From Candidatus Elulimicrobium sp. (lineage in GTDB: Bacteria; Patescibacteriota; Minisyncoccia; Phycocordibacterales; UBA918), in contig DZBU01000005.1 of NCBI GenBank assembly GCA_022730015.1, forward strand, positions 1 to 49,725: a DNA stretch of 49,725 bases, read 5' to 3'. The stretch's first letter is position 1; every line of letters starts with the position of its first letter. The translations under genes and the position numbers were made by a program. Below the pieces are notes generated by a model. The model was not told where the DNA came from. It made no database searches and worked only from the letters and a program-made list of their open reading frames with translations. Positions 1 through 8,737 of the stretch are shown here, piece by piece.

Positions 1-53
1 GCTTTTTCAAGAGTGATATACTTCTCCATAATGATGCATCATGTCATGTTTCT

Positions 54-419
54 ATGAATGAGTCGATCGCACAAAAGAAAACAAAACCCCGTATTGCCAT
101 CTATTACGACAGACAATGTGGCTTTTGTCGGCGGGCGGTAGCGCTGATCGTACGCTGGTTTATGGTGCGTGTGTCACACACTGGACCCGCGCAAGCCGAG
201 GAAGAAATATACAAACTTATGCAGGCCCACGACTCTTGGGTGGTCAGAAACGAAAAAGGGGAGACTTTCACCACTTTTCAGGCTGGAGTTGAGATAGCGA
301 GACACTCACCAGTACTGTGGGTGTTGGTACCTTTGGCACGGCCACGCTTCATACAGCGATTTGGGGAATGGACTTACCGAAAAATTGCTCGAAACAGACA
401 CCGTATTTGGTTGCCCTAG
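54..419 (+). CDS. DCC-family thiol-disulfide oxidoreductase-like protein (DUF393)
   Basis: A 121-residue protein whose N-terminus holds the family signature: a beta strand followed by DRQCGFCRR, with C22 and C25 forming a CxxC pair. DUF393 proteins have a thioredoxin-like fold and are thought to act as thiol redox proteins; the substrate is unknown. The length fits a complete single-domain member. No signal peptide is visible, so it is probably cytoplasmic. A -10-like CATAAT at 27-32 sits 21 nt before the ATG, and no Shine-Dalgarno site is seen. The stop codon lies in a CTAG that also holds the stop of a small minus-strand ORF. Family assignment is from the motif; function is inferred. Confidence 0.8.
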   Translation: MNESIAQKKTKPRIAIYYDRQCGFCRRAVALIVRWFMVRVSHTGPAQAEEEIYKLMQAHDSWVVRNEKGETFTTFQAGVEIARHSPVLWVLVPLARPRFIQRFGEWTYRKIARNRHRIWLP

Positions 420-502
420 TCGCCAAGCGGTGATCCTCCTAGGAAGGAATTCAAAATTAAGAGTAAAATAAACCCTCCAAGCACCATGAGTACATATTTC
501 AT
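416..502 (-). CDS. Possible 28-residue single-pass membrane peptide
   Basis: A short minus-strand ORF with a Met-Lys start, about 16 hydrophobic residues (VLMVLGGFILLLIL) and a short polar end. It is supported by an ideal minus-strand -10 box (TATACT, plus-strand 511-516) exactly 8 nt before the ATG, the same leaderless geometry seen for mutM, the HTH-MurA fusion and mreB here. Its TAG stop shares the palindromic CTAG with the stop of the DUF393 gene. I know no homologue, and an ORF this short can arise by chance; the promoter is the main argument. Confidence 0.35.
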   Translation of the reverse strand: MKYVLMVLGGFILLLILNSFLGGSPLGD

Positions 503-616
503 ATTGTTTAAGTATAACAGACTGCTTGTCTATGCGACCAGATTTGACAACAATATTTAATTTATTTTCTTTTCATAGTATACACAGGTTTTTTAAAGGA
601 TATATTAAATAATTGC

Positions 617-622
617 TATAAT
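617..622 (+). promoter_or_regulatory. -10 box of a probable leaderless promoter for the giant surface protein
   Basis: A perfect TATAAT ends 6 nt before the GTG start at 629, so transcription should begin at or next to the start codon. The -35 region is AT-rich with no good match. A TTGACA at 544-549 is too far away to pair with this box. Confidence 0.55.
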
Positions 623-628
623 GAAAAG

Positions 629-3600
629 GTGAAATTTGTGACGACAATGATGCTGGTCGTTTTTTGGTGTGGATTAACTGTTCCGTCTTTTGCTCATGCC
701 GAAACAAAGGATTCAAATTTATTTTGTTCGGTTTTAGGTTGGGTGGTCAAGCCAATTGGTTTTTGTAAGGAAGAAATTATTCCAGAAATTTCTCCAAACA
801 CTGAAAATTCTGTAACAAACCCAGTTGTCCAAGGACCAACTGTACCAACTCCTTTTTCTTCTACTGATGAGATATTGGAAGTTAGACCAATCGAACTAGG
901 AAATACTCTAGAATCCGATTCAGTGCCAGTAACGATCGTAAAGGAATACGTTACAGTGAATGGAAGCGGTGTTTCAGAAGCATATGTTGATCAGCGCATC
1001 AGAGAGCTTTTGATCTACATAAATTCCTTTCCTCGTACAACAGACCTCTTGGCGATGGATAGAAATCCATCAGAACTTGTTGATGCGAGTGATTATGTGA
1101 CGAGAGAGTATATCTATAAGACCTTAGACAAAGTCGATAACCAGATCGACAATGCGATCGATAGTCTTAAAGATAGTCTCACGTCTGAGCCTATCTTTAC
1201 CAGCCCGACACTGGTTGATGCGATACTAAATGGCACTACTTACGTAAACGGCAGGTTGGGATTGGGGACCTCAAGTCCTGCTGACCTTCTTGCGGTTGAG
1301 GGCGCTGTCTACCTAGCAGAGACCAACCCAACTCAAGTTGATGATCGACTATATAATTTTGGTGGAGATCTGTATTGGAATGGTTCAGTCGTGACGAGTG
1401 CCGCGCTCGGTAATTGGTCAGCGAGCGGCAGCGATGTGTTTAGACTGGCGGGCAATGTTGGTATCGGCACCACCTCACCGTACGCCAAGCTTTCCGTGGT
1501 GGGTAATGTAGTAGCTGATTCATACATGGCACTTTCTACGACTTCTACTTCCACCTTTATGGCGGGGGTGGATCTCGGTGCTGGGAATGGATATTTCATT
1601 GGAGGTTATAATGTTCTTTCCGGAAGTATAGCTGGCGGTGTTGTTGGATTTGATAATACTAATAGCTCTGGTGGAGTTGCAATAGGAATGTCAAACAACA
1701 GTACTGGTTTTTCGGGGACCGCTATAGGAATGAGTAATATAACGAGCAGTACAATTGCAACTGCGATTGGTTTTGGTAATGATGCAAGTAATTTCTTTGC
1801 GACGGCTATCGGATACAGTAACATCGCAAGTGCATTTGGTTCAGTTGCGATTGGTTCAGGTGTAGAAAATAGTATCGCAGATTCCCTCATGCTCGGTCCT
1901 TCCGACGCAGCAAAGTTGACCATTCTTTCAAGCGGCAATGTTGGTATTGGCACTACGACACCAGATAGCGAACTTACCGTCGCTGGTGACCTTTACCTCA
2001 CCGGAGCTTTTAAGGACTCTACCAATGCTGCAGGTACCCTTGGTCAAATACTCAGTTCTACGGGTGCGGCAACGGTCTGGACCTCTACCTCTAGTCTTGG
2101 TCTTGGCAATGGCACCTTCCTCGGACTTTCTGATACACCATCCTCATATACTGCCAACCGTCTCATCTTTACCAATAGTGGTGGTACAGCGTTGACCGAT
2201 TCCGCCAACCTTGTGTTTGATGGCACAAATTTTGGTATTGGTAGCAGCACACCAGGTAACAGATTTTCGGTTGGTGGCAACTCTTATCTCGTTGGTGGCG
2301 GCAGTAGCTCCGATGTCGCTCTTACAGTTAAAAGTGGTTATGGTTTTGATTCTGCCAACCTGCAAGACTGGCGAAAATATGATGGAACTCTCGTGGCTTC
2401 AGTCTTAGGTACTGGAGGATTAGCAGTCAATCGTTCATCTACTGGTGGATACTCGCACTTCGGCCCCGATACAACTAATCTAACTGTTAGCGACGCTATT
2501 GATTCATTGGTTGTAGTAAAAAACGATACCTTAGGTGTTGGTACATACAGAGCACTAACTGCTGCAGTCGAGTTTTCGGCCCCAATAGATTCTGCAGGCA
2601 GTCACTTTGGCTTAAACGGCTTTGCTTATTTACAGAGTAATAACAATTTAACGAGTTCTTTGGCTACTGGAGCTGGCGGTCTTTCTGGTGGTCGTTACGC
2701 AATACGTATCGGCAGCGCCGTGACTGCAACACCCTTGATTTCTCTAGCGACTGGTGCCTCATCTGGATTTACGGATTCAAGTAGTGCTGGTGTAGCTAAT
2801 ATTACAGACCTTGCTTTATTTAATGCCGAATCGACTACTGTATATAGTTCAAACATTACCAATCAAAGTGGCTTACGAGTCATGAATGCTTCTGATTTAG
2901 GAGGAAGCATCACCAATCAATACGGAGTCTACGTAGACAATCTGACATCTGGTACAAATAATTACTCTATTTATGCAGGTACTGCCCGGTCATACTTCGG
3001 TGGCAATGTTGGCATCGGTACCACATCACCGTACGCCAAGCTTTCTGTTGTTGGTCAAACAGTCGCAGACTACTTTACTGCAGCAAATACAAATGCAACT
3101 AGTACTTTTTATGGTGATCTCGCAGTCGGTAGTACGGGTGTGACAGGTGCACGTTTAACAATTAATAAAACAAGTGTCTCAACAGCTGCTGGCAGTGAGT
3201 TTGGTATTAGCAATACGATAAGTGATACTGGTGTCACGACAAGTGGTACAGACAGTATTTTTGGCCTGAGTAATGTCATTACGCATGGTGGTGCAACAGG
3301 AGGAACTAGTGATACGTATGGTGTATACAACAGCATGTCCGTGGACGATGTCGTGTCTGGTGCATCAAACGCATATGGAATATATACACTCGTAAATCAG
3401 GGTCCTAATGCAACTATTCCTGACAATTCTTTTGGTGCATACGCGAATCTCGTTGGTACAAATGCATATGGTTCAAGGCTGTACTTTAATAATGCGGCTG
3501 GTGTTGGTACTGGTTACGGAATGCGTCTTACCCCCAGCGCTCTTACTGGTACTGGCATGAGTGCTGTCTATGGAATGTATGTTGATAATTTCACTAATGC

Positions 3601-6600
3601 GACAAACGTTACCGGTCTCTATGTTGCTGACCAAGGCACTAGTGCAACACACTACGGTGTTTATACTGACGGTAGTACGAAATCATACTTCGGTGGCAAT
3701 GTTGGCATCGGTACCACATCACCGTACGCCAAGCTGTCGGTGGTCGGTAGTGTGGTTGCTGATTCATATACGGCACTTTCTACCACAGCAACGTCTACTT
3801 TTACCGCGGGAGTGAATGTGGCCATGGGAATTGGATACTTCATCGGAGGTTCAAAGGTGCTTAATCAAGACGCTTCAAATAATTTCACGGCTGGTATACA
3901 AAATACTGTCAGTAGTGCTAATACTTCTGTAGCAGTCGGCAGTTACAATACCATATCTTCGATTCTTGCAACGGCAATCGGATTTGCGAACACAGCAAAT
4001 AATATTAATGCAACGGCAATTGGAAACCAGAATATCGCTTCTAGCTCTTCTGCCACTGCACTTGGTTTTCAAAATATTGCTTCTGCAGCAGGAGCTGTCG
4101 CCGTCGGTAATGGTGTCAGCAACTCAATCGCCAGCTCGCTAATGATCGGTCCGTCTAACAGTTCAAAGTTGACCATTCTTTCAAGTGGCAATGTCGGTAT
4201 TGGTACAAGTTCACCATGGGCAAAATTGGCTGTGCAAGATGCTTATGGTTCGCAGGCGCCCCTGTTTGATGTTGCGTCAACAACTTCTTCTGGTTTTGCA
4301 ACTAGTTCAATTTTCTCGGTAGCTGCTTCTGGTGAGGTGAAGATCAAAGGTGTAAATTCTACTTTTGCTTTACTTGGTCCAAATCTCTTTACTATCGCAT
4401 CTTCGTCGGGTACTAGCATGGTGTCGGTAAGTCCGTTTGGTAAAGTTAATATTAATCGTGGTGATATTACTTACGCATCAGAATTTGGCGCAGACAAACA
4501 AAGCAGTTTGAACGTAAAAAGCACAAGAACCAGTGGCTCTGGTTTGGGCGGATACTATGACACACCAAATACCAATATCTCCTCAGTCTTCACGTATAAC
4601 CCGACAGCTGATGACAGCGAGTACTATGCTGGCAATTTCTCCAGACTCATCTTTGGTGGAGTGGGAGACAGTATTTTCGGAAGTGTTTCAGGTTCGGTCA
4701 ACAATGTTAGGAAGACAAATACCGGAACGGCGGCAGAGGTCAATGGAGTGGTTTCTTATGTAGATATAGACGCTGGAATAACCAATAGTGCTTTCGGTAT
4801 CAATAGTCTGGTCTATAATGACAGTATTGTTGCAAATAGCGTACAGAATGCTTACGGAATTTACAGCTCAATTGACGGCATTGCTGCATTCAACGATGTT
4901 ATCACCAATGCATATGGTCTTTACACTAATTTTGATCTTACAAACATCACCAACGCATACGCCATATATACGAATGGTTCAGCAAAATCATACTTCGGTG
5001 GCAATGTCGGTATCGGCACCACTTCACCGTATGCCGAGCTCTCGGTGGTTGGAGATGTCGTCGCTGATTCATACATTGCTCTTTCTACTACTTCTACCTC
5101 TACCTTTGCGGCAGGAGTAAATGTGGGTTCAGGCAGTGGTTACTTTATGAACGAAAAACTAGCACTTAGTGGTGACATTGGTTCAGATACTGTCATTGGT
5201 TTTGGAAATACTGTCAACGTGAGTGGTCTCGCGATCGGTAACAGCAACACAGCATCAGCTTTAAGTAGTGTTGCTGTTGGTCTAAGTAATAATGCTTCAT
5301 CACTGGCTGCTGTGGCTATGGGATACACGAACATAGCAAGTAATTTATTTACCAGTGCAGTCGGGTATGTAAACAGTGCCACGTCATCTGGCGCTACCGC
5401 TCTCGGCTATATCAATAATGCTGGAGGATCTAATTCTGTAGCGATTGGAAATAGTAATAATGCATATGCTGCGGGATCAATCGCGATCGGAAGGTCAATC
5501 ACCAACACTATTACAGATTCTCTTCAAATTGGACCATCTAACACTGCAAAGCTCACTATTCTTTCAACTGGTAATTATGGTATCGGTACTACCTCACCAA
5601 ACGCAAAATTAAATATCTATAGTAACGTTACAACAAATGGTCAAATCGGTGGATTGAGTACGGATCTCGTATCGTCATCACTTGCTGGCGGTGCTGTCTA
5701 TGGAAACAAAACTACTTTATCTAGTATTGGTGGAGTTCCTCCAGACACATCGGTGTATCTTAATCACACTGCTTCAACGGTAAGTTGTTTTGGTTGCGGA
5801 TTAGTAAAATTGTATGGAAACTACGTTTCGTTTGCTAATGATAGCTCCAACAGTCAAAGGTACGGTTTTTATGCTGATTCTGCTGGTTCTGGATTTTCTA
5901 CAAAATCATTTTTTGCAAACCTAGATGATAATAGTGGTGCTGTCGGGTACACCGCTAGTTCAACTGCCAGTTTCTCGGGTGATTATTTGAACTTCACAAA
6001 AGGCAACAGTACCATACTGACAGTTGAAGGTGGCGGTAATGTTGGTATTGGTACATCTACACCAGCCAAAGCCTTGCAGGTTATCGGTGACATCCGTACC
6101 GGTACCACGGGAACAAACGGTTGTATTGAAAACTTTGCTGGTACAGCGCTCGCCGGAACCTGTTCATCAGATAAAACACTGAAGAAAGACATTACACCAA
6201 TCGGGAATATTCTTTCAAAACTTGCCCAGATCACCCCGTCTACATTTTATTGGAATGATCTAGCTGCTAGTACGCTACAAAATTCTACCGAGACGATCAA
6301 CTATGGCCTGGTTGCTCAAGATGTTGCTCCAGTATTTCCTGATATGGTCTCAGTGACCAGTAGTGGCTATTTAGGGGTCAATTACTCCATGCTCCCGATT
6401 CTTACCTTACAGGGTCTGCTTGATATGAATGCAATGGTAGAGAGCCTGTCGTCAACTACAGCACCACTCACTGATGCTTCAGGAGAAAAGACTTTTGCTG
6501 GTAAATTCTTTGACCGTTTGACTGGGTGGTTTGCCGATAGAGCAAACGGAATCCAGGATCTCTTTGCGAATCGAGTACGAACCAAGACGCTCTGTATTAG

Positions 6601-6958
6601 TGACGAAACTGAAGGCGAAACATGTATCACAAAAGATCAGCTTGATAAGCTATTGCTAGAGGTTACCAAGGAAACTGCAAGTGGCAACCAGTCAGTGTCT
6701 GGGTCAGCTAGTGTTCCAACTGAATCCGTCGAAACACAAGTAGTAGCATCATCTACTGACACTGTCACTGCCACCAGTACAGTTTCTGAGGAGCTGCTAG
6801 CTGAAGGTAGTGTTGAAGTAGTTGCTCCAGATCAGACAGAAGGTGCTAATGAAGAAGGGGTGATCACTGAGCCAGCACTTTCGGAAGTGGTGCAGGTTGA
6901 GGCTGAGGTGTTGCCAATTGTCGAACCAGCTGCTGAAGATCCTAGTTTGATCGAGTAG
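629..6958 (+). CDS. Giant secreted repetitive surface protein with YadA-like head blocks and a C-terminal S74 autoprocessing domain
   Basis: 2109 residues starting at GTG. Residues 1-25 form a signal peptide (hydrophobic core, then AHA-ET), so the protein is exported. A short stalk-like region follows, then a long Ser/Thr/Gly/Asn-rich repeat region. The unit GNVGIGTTSPYAKLSVVG occurs near residues 275, 791, 1022 and 1457, with degenerate copies elsewhere. Three blocks near 325-441, 1081-1188 and 1521-1648 carry AIGxxNxAS-type repeats resembling YadA/Hia trimeric adhesin heads. Residues about 1847-1940 match a peptidase S74 intramolecular chaperone: SDKTLK gives the Ser (S1847) and Lys (K1852) five apart that form the known self-cleavage dyad. 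An acidic tail of about 170 residues follows. S74 domains trimerise fibres such as phage tailspikes. An attachment fibre to host or partner cells is inferred. No membrane beta-barrel or LPXTG anchor is visible. Confidence 0.85.
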   Translation: MKFVTTMMLVVFWCGLTVPSFAHAETKDSNLFCSVLGWVVKPIGFCKEEIIPEISPNTENSVTNPVVQGPTVPTPFSSTDEILEVRPIELGNTLESDSVPVTIVKEYVTVNGSGVSEAYVDQRIRELLIYINSFPRTTDLLAMDRNPSELVDASDYVTREYIYKTLDKVDNQIDNAIDSLKDSLTSEPIFTSPTLVDAILNGTTYVNGRLGLGTSSPADLLAVEGAVYLAETNPTQVDDRLYNFGGDLYWNGSVVTSAALGNWSASGSDVFRLAGNVGIGTTSPYAKLSVVGNVVADSYMALSTTSTSTFMAGVDLGAGNGYFIGGYNVLSGSIAGGVVGFDNTNSSGGVAIGMSNNSTGFSGTAIGMSNITSSTIATAIGFGNDASNFFATAIGYSNIASAFGSVAIGSGVENSIADSLMLGPSDAAKLTILSSGNVGIGTTTPDSELTVAGDLYLTGAFKDSTNAAGTLGQILSSTGAATVWTSTSSLGLGNGTFLGLSDTPSSYTANRLIFTNSGGTALTDSANLVFDGTNFGIGSSTPGNRFSVGGNSYLVGGGSSSDVALTVKSGYGFDSANLQDWRKYDGTLVASVLGTGGLAVNRSSTGGYSHFGPDTTNLTVSDAIDSLVVVKNDTLGVGTYRALTAAVEFSAPIDSAGSHFGLNGFAYLQSNNNLTSSLATGAGGLSGGRYAIRIGSAVTATPLISLATGASSGFTDSSSAGVANITDLALFNAESTTVYSSNITNQSGLRVMNASDLGGSITNQYGVYVDNLTSGTNNYSIYAGTARSYFGGNVGIGTTSPYAKLSVVGQTVADYFTAANTNATSTFYGDLAVGSTGVTGARLTINKTSVSTAAGSEFGISNTISDTGVTTSGTDSIFGLSNVITHGGATGGTSDTYGVYNSMSVDDVVSGASNAYGIYTLVNQGPNATIPDNSFGAYANLVGTNAYGSRLYFNNAAGVGTGYGMRLTPSALTGTGMSAVYGMYVDNFTNATNVTGLYVADQGTSATHYGVYTDGSTKSYFGGNVGIGTTSPYAKLSVVGSVVADSYTALSTTATSTFTAGVNVAMGIGYFIGGSKVLNQDASNNFTAGIQNTVSSANTSVAVGSYNTISSILATAIGFANTANNINATAIGNQNIASSSSATALGFQNIASAAGAVAVGNGVSNSIASSLMIGPSNSSKLTILSSGNVGIGTSSPWAKLAVQDAYGSQAPLFDVASTTSSGFATSSIFSVAASGEVKIKGVNSTFALLGPNLFTIASSSGTSMVSVSPFGKVNINRGDITYASEFGADKQSSLNVKSTRTSGSGLGGYYDTPNTNISSVFTYNPTADDSEYYAGNFSRLIFGGVGDSIFGSVSGSVNNVRKTNTGTAAEVNGVVSYVDIDAGITNSAFGINSLVYNDSIVANSVQNAYGIYSSIDGIAAFNDVITNAYGLYTNFDLTNITNAYAIYTNGSAKSYFGGNVGIGTTSPYAELSVVGDVVADSYIALSTTSTSTFAAGVNVGSGSGYFMNEKLALSGDIGSDTVIGFGNTVNVSGLAIGNSNTASALSSVAVGLSNNASSLAAVAMGYTNIASNLFTSAVGYVNSATSSGATALGYINNAGGSNSVAIGNSNNAYAAGSIAIGRSITNTITDSLQIGPSNTAKLTILSTGNYGIGTTSPNAKLNIYSNVTTNGQIGGLSTDLVSSSLAGGAVYGNKTTLSSIGGVPPDTSVYLNHTASTVSCFGCGLVKLYGNYVSFANDSSNSQRYGFYADSAGSGFSTKSFFANLDDNSGAVGYTASSTASFSGDYLNFTKGNSTILTVEGGGNVGIGTSTPAKALQVIGDIRTGTTGTNGCIENFAGTALAGTCSSDKTLKKDITPIGNILSKLAQITPSTFYWNDLAASTLQNSTETINYGLVAQDVAPVFPDMVSVTSSGYLGVNYSMLPILTLQGLLDMNAMVESLSSTTAPLTDASGEKTFAGKFFDRLTGWFADRANGIQDLFANRVRTKTLCISDETEGETCITKDQLDKLLLEVTKETASGNQSVSGSASVPTESVETQVVASSTDTVTATSTVSEELLAEGSVEVVAPDQTEGANEEGVITEPALSEVVQVEAEVLPIVEPAAEDPSLIE
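2990..3042 (+). repeat. 53-bp exact direct repeat, copy 1 (inside the giant gene)
   Basis: This stretch encodes SYFGGNVGIGTTSPYAK and is identical base for base to 3683-3735. Related but diverged copies lie near 1451 and 4988. The distance of 693 bp is a multiple of three, so recombination between copies would remove whole in-frame modules. Confidence 0.85.
3683..3735 (+). repeat. 53-bp exact direct repeat, copy 2 (inside the giant gene)
   Basis: Second copy of the 2990-3042 repeat. Silent differences begin straight after the match, in the codons for LSVVG. This suggests recent duplication or gene conversion of this segment only. Confidence 0.85.
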
Positions 6959-6961
6959 GGG

Positions 6962-7624
6962 TTACCAATTTATTTTTGGTAGCAAATTTTGCGCAAGGTA
7001 TTCGTTGGTCTGACTGAAATGTTTGCAGCCGAAAAATCCATGATATGCAGAGAATGGCGAAGGGTGTGGCGCTTCAAGTACTAGGTGCTTCGATTTATCT
7101 ATGAGGGCAGCTTTGGATCGGGCAAAATTGCCCCAAAGCAGAAAGACCACGTGTTCCTTTTTGTCAGAAATAGTTTTTATAACCGCGTCAGTGAACGTCT
7201 CCCATCCAAGGCCTTGGTGTGAGCCGGGCTGGCTCTGTTCCACTGTGAGAGTCACGTTGAGGAGGAGCACACCTTGTTTTGCCCAACGTTCGAGGTTGCC
7301 ACTTTCGGGTATCTCGACGCCAAGATCATTTTTGATCTCTTTGTAGATATTTTGTAGTGAAGGTGGGGTCTTGATTCCATTTGGTACTGAGAAGGAAAGG
7401 CCGTGCGCTTGGCCTTCACCGTGATACGGATCTTGTCCCAAGATGACCACCTTGACCTGATCAAACGAACACAATGTAAATGCTTTTAAAACATTTTTTG
7501 GGGAAGGGAAGACGACACGAGAGAGATACGCTTCTTTCATTGCTTTAGAAAGGTCAGCAAAATACGGCTTTTCAAATTCTGCTTGGAGCGCTTCCTTCCA
7601 CGATGGTTCGATGTTTACATCCAT
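6962..7624 (-). CDS. ung: Uracil-DNA glycosylase, family 1
   Basis: Removes uracil from DNA, starting base-excision repair of deaminated cytosine. About 220 residues, the normal length. The water-activating motif GQDPYHG is at residues 63-69 (catalytic Asp65), and the C-terminal HPSPFSAYHGFFGC matches the HPSP loop with the catalytic His. I chose the ATG at 7624 (MDVNIEPSW) over an upstream in-frame start because a minus-strand TATACT (7634-7639) lies 9 nt before it, and the upstream extension would run through that promoter and a hairpin. It is co-oriented with mutM, another base-excision glycosylase upstream, but has its own promoter. Confidence 0.95.
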   Translation of the reverse strand: MDVNIEPSWKEALQAEFEKPYFADLSKAMKEAYLSRVVFPSPKNVLKAFTLCSFDQVKVVILGQDPYHGEGQAHGLSFSVPNGIKTPPSLQNIYKEIKNDLGVEIPESGNLERWAKQGVLLLNVTLTVEQSQPGSHQGLGWETFTDAVIKTISDKKEHVVFLLWGNFARSKAALIDKSKHLVLEAPHPSPFSAYHGFFGCKHFSQTNEYLAQNLLPKINW

Positions 7625-7666
7625 ATAAGAGACAGTATAGCAAAGATAAAAGTGAGAAAATCTTCT

Positions 7667-7694
7667 GAAAATAGCGGCCACGGCCGCCATTTTC
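7667..7694 (-). terminator. Hairpin between mutM and ung, probable mutM terminator
   Basis: GAAAAT-x-GCGGCC, a 2-nt loop, then GGCCGC-x-ATTTTC forms a long near-perfect stem directly after the mutM stop. On the minus strand it is followed by TTTTC. The ung promoter lies just beyond it. Confidence 0.6.
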
Positions 7695-8557
7695 TATTTT
7701 TGGCACCCTGGGCAGTAGTGGGTGCCACGACCGGCACAGCGAATTTTTTTAATGGTGGCGCCACAGCGTTCACAGGTCTTGCCGTGCTGGCCAAACACCT
7801 TCAAATGGTCTGTAAAATTTCCATTCTCTCCACCAGTATCGACGAAATGTTGAAAGGTGGTACCGCCGACGGCGATGGATTCCTTCATGACGTCTCCGGC
7901 GGCGGCGCAAAGCGCCGCCGCCTCCTTCTTGGTAACTCTATCTGCTCGCCTGGTCGGCCTCACTTGCGCACGCCACAAAGCTTCGTCGACATAGATATTC
8001 CCGAGACCAGCGATGAATGATTGGTCGAGCAGCGCCGCCTTGATAGATGTTTTGCGGGCTCGCACTTTGCCAACAAACCACTCACAGTCAAAGTCTAGTG
8101 CAATCGGCTCTGGGCCAAAACAAGCTCGCGCCCGCTCTACTTCCTCTGCACTGGCAATTTTTGTATAGCCAAACAGACGCATGTCGTTAAAGAAAAGGGT
8201 GGTGCCGTCGGTAAAGTGAAAGGCGATGCGGGTGTGCCGGCCGGGAAGGGTTCGGTCGGCGACAGTGGCAGAGTGACCGCCGCCGACCACCCTCCTATCC
8301 TTCCCAACATAAAAAAACTGCCCAGTCATCTTGAGGTGTGCCAGCAGAAATAAATTATTTTCTCCAACAAATGAGAAGATTAATAATTTACCTATTCGGT
8401 CGATATCGGCAAGGGTTTTACCACGAAGTTTTTCCTCAATCTGATCATCAAAAACCACTGTCTTACTATGAAAAACCTCGACACGGTCGATCGTTTTTCC
8501 AATCACTTTATGTCGCAGTTGCATACGCACCGTTTCTACCTCAGGGAGTTCTGGCAT
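7694..8557 (-). CDS. mutM: Formamidopyrimidine-DNA glycosylase
   Basis: Bifunctional glycosylase/AP lyase that removes 8-oxoguanine and ring-opened purines. 287 residues, slightly longer than the usual ~270. It starts with the invariant PELPEVETV (catalytic Pro2 and Glu3) and ends with a zinc finger built from CERC and CPGC. The central AGLGNIYVDEALW helix segment is present. A minus-strand TATAGT (8565-8570) lies 7 nt before the ATG, so the mRNA is predicted to be leaderless. A perfect 11-3-11 inverted repeat (7898-7922) lies in the coding region but adds no residues compared with the usual family pattern. It diverges from tRNA-Asn. Confidence 0.95.
   Translation of the reverse strand: MPELPEVETVRMQLRHKVIGKTIDRVEVFHSKTVVFDDQIEEKLRGKTLADIDRIGKLLIFSFVGENNLFLLAHLKMTGQFFYVGKDRRVVGGGHSATVADRTLPGRHTRIAFHFTDGTTLFFNDMRLFGYTKIASAEEVERARACFGPEPIALDFDCEWFVGKVRARKTSIKAALLDQSFIAGLGNIYVDEALWRAQVRPTRRADRVTKKEAAALCAAAGDVMKESIAVGGTTFQHFVDTGGENGNFTDHLKVFGQHGKTCERCGATIKKIRCAGRGTHYCPGCQK
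7898..7922. repeat. Perfect 25-bp palindrome (11-3-11) within mutM
   Basis: GGCGGCGGCGC, loop AAA, then its exact reverse complement. On the coding strand it specifies an Ala-rich stretch (AAALCAAAG). It has the same arm and loop sizes as the palindrome in fmt at 26288-26312. Confidence 0.8.
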
Positions 8558-8564
8558 GTTTTGT

Positions 8565-8570
8565 ACTATA
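8565..8570 (-). promoter_or_regulatory. mutM -10 box (leaderless)
   Basis: TATAGT on the minus strand, 7 nt before the mutM ATG, which places the expected first transcribed base at or beside the A of ATG. Confidence 0.6.
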
Positions 8571-8593
8571 CCACCACCCCTGAATTTTGCAGG

Positions 8594-8621
8594 TTGAAAT
8601 CGCCGTAAAAAACTGTAGAAT
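8594..8621 (+). promoter_or_regulatory. Promoter of tRNA-Asn
   Basis: TTGAAA (8594-8599), a 16-bp spacer and TAGAAT (8616-8621) form a reasonable sigma-70-type promoter about 40 nt upstream of the tRNA. A second -10-like GATAAT lies near 8635. Confidence 0.45.
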
Positions 8622-8661
8622 AGCAGCTACTTACGATAATGTAAGTAGACCACCCATATAT

Positions 8662-8733
8662 TCCTCGGTAGCTCAGCGGTAGAGCAGTCGACTGTTAATC
8701 GATTGGTCGCAGGTTCGAATCCTGCCCGGGGAG
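8662..8733 (+). tRNA. tRNA-Asn (anticodon GTT)
   Basis: A full cloverleaf can be folded. The acceptor TCCTCGG pairs with CCGGGGA (one G-T pair). The D stem is GCTC/GAGC. The anticodon stem GTCGA/TCGAT encloses loop CTGTTAA, so the anticodon is GTT. The T arm is GCAGG-TTCGAAT-CCTGC and the discriminator base is G. The 3' CCA is not encoded (the next bases are CAA), so it must be added after transcription. A hairpin terminator follows directly. Confidence 0.97.
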
Positions 8734-8737
8734 CAAT

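Noticed and set aside
544-549. TTGACA as -35 of the giant gene promoter
   Set aside because: It is 67 bp from the TATAAT at 617, far beyond a workable spacer; no good -10 lies at 16-18 bp.
1450-5580. Repeats as a CRISPR array or tandem DNA satellite
   Set aside because: The repeats are in frame, code for a regular protein motif, vary at silent sites and have no constant spacer size.
7583-8020. 145-codon plus-strand frame
   Set aside because: Antisense to ung start and mutM; Gly/Ala-rich composition comes from the GC-rich palindromes.
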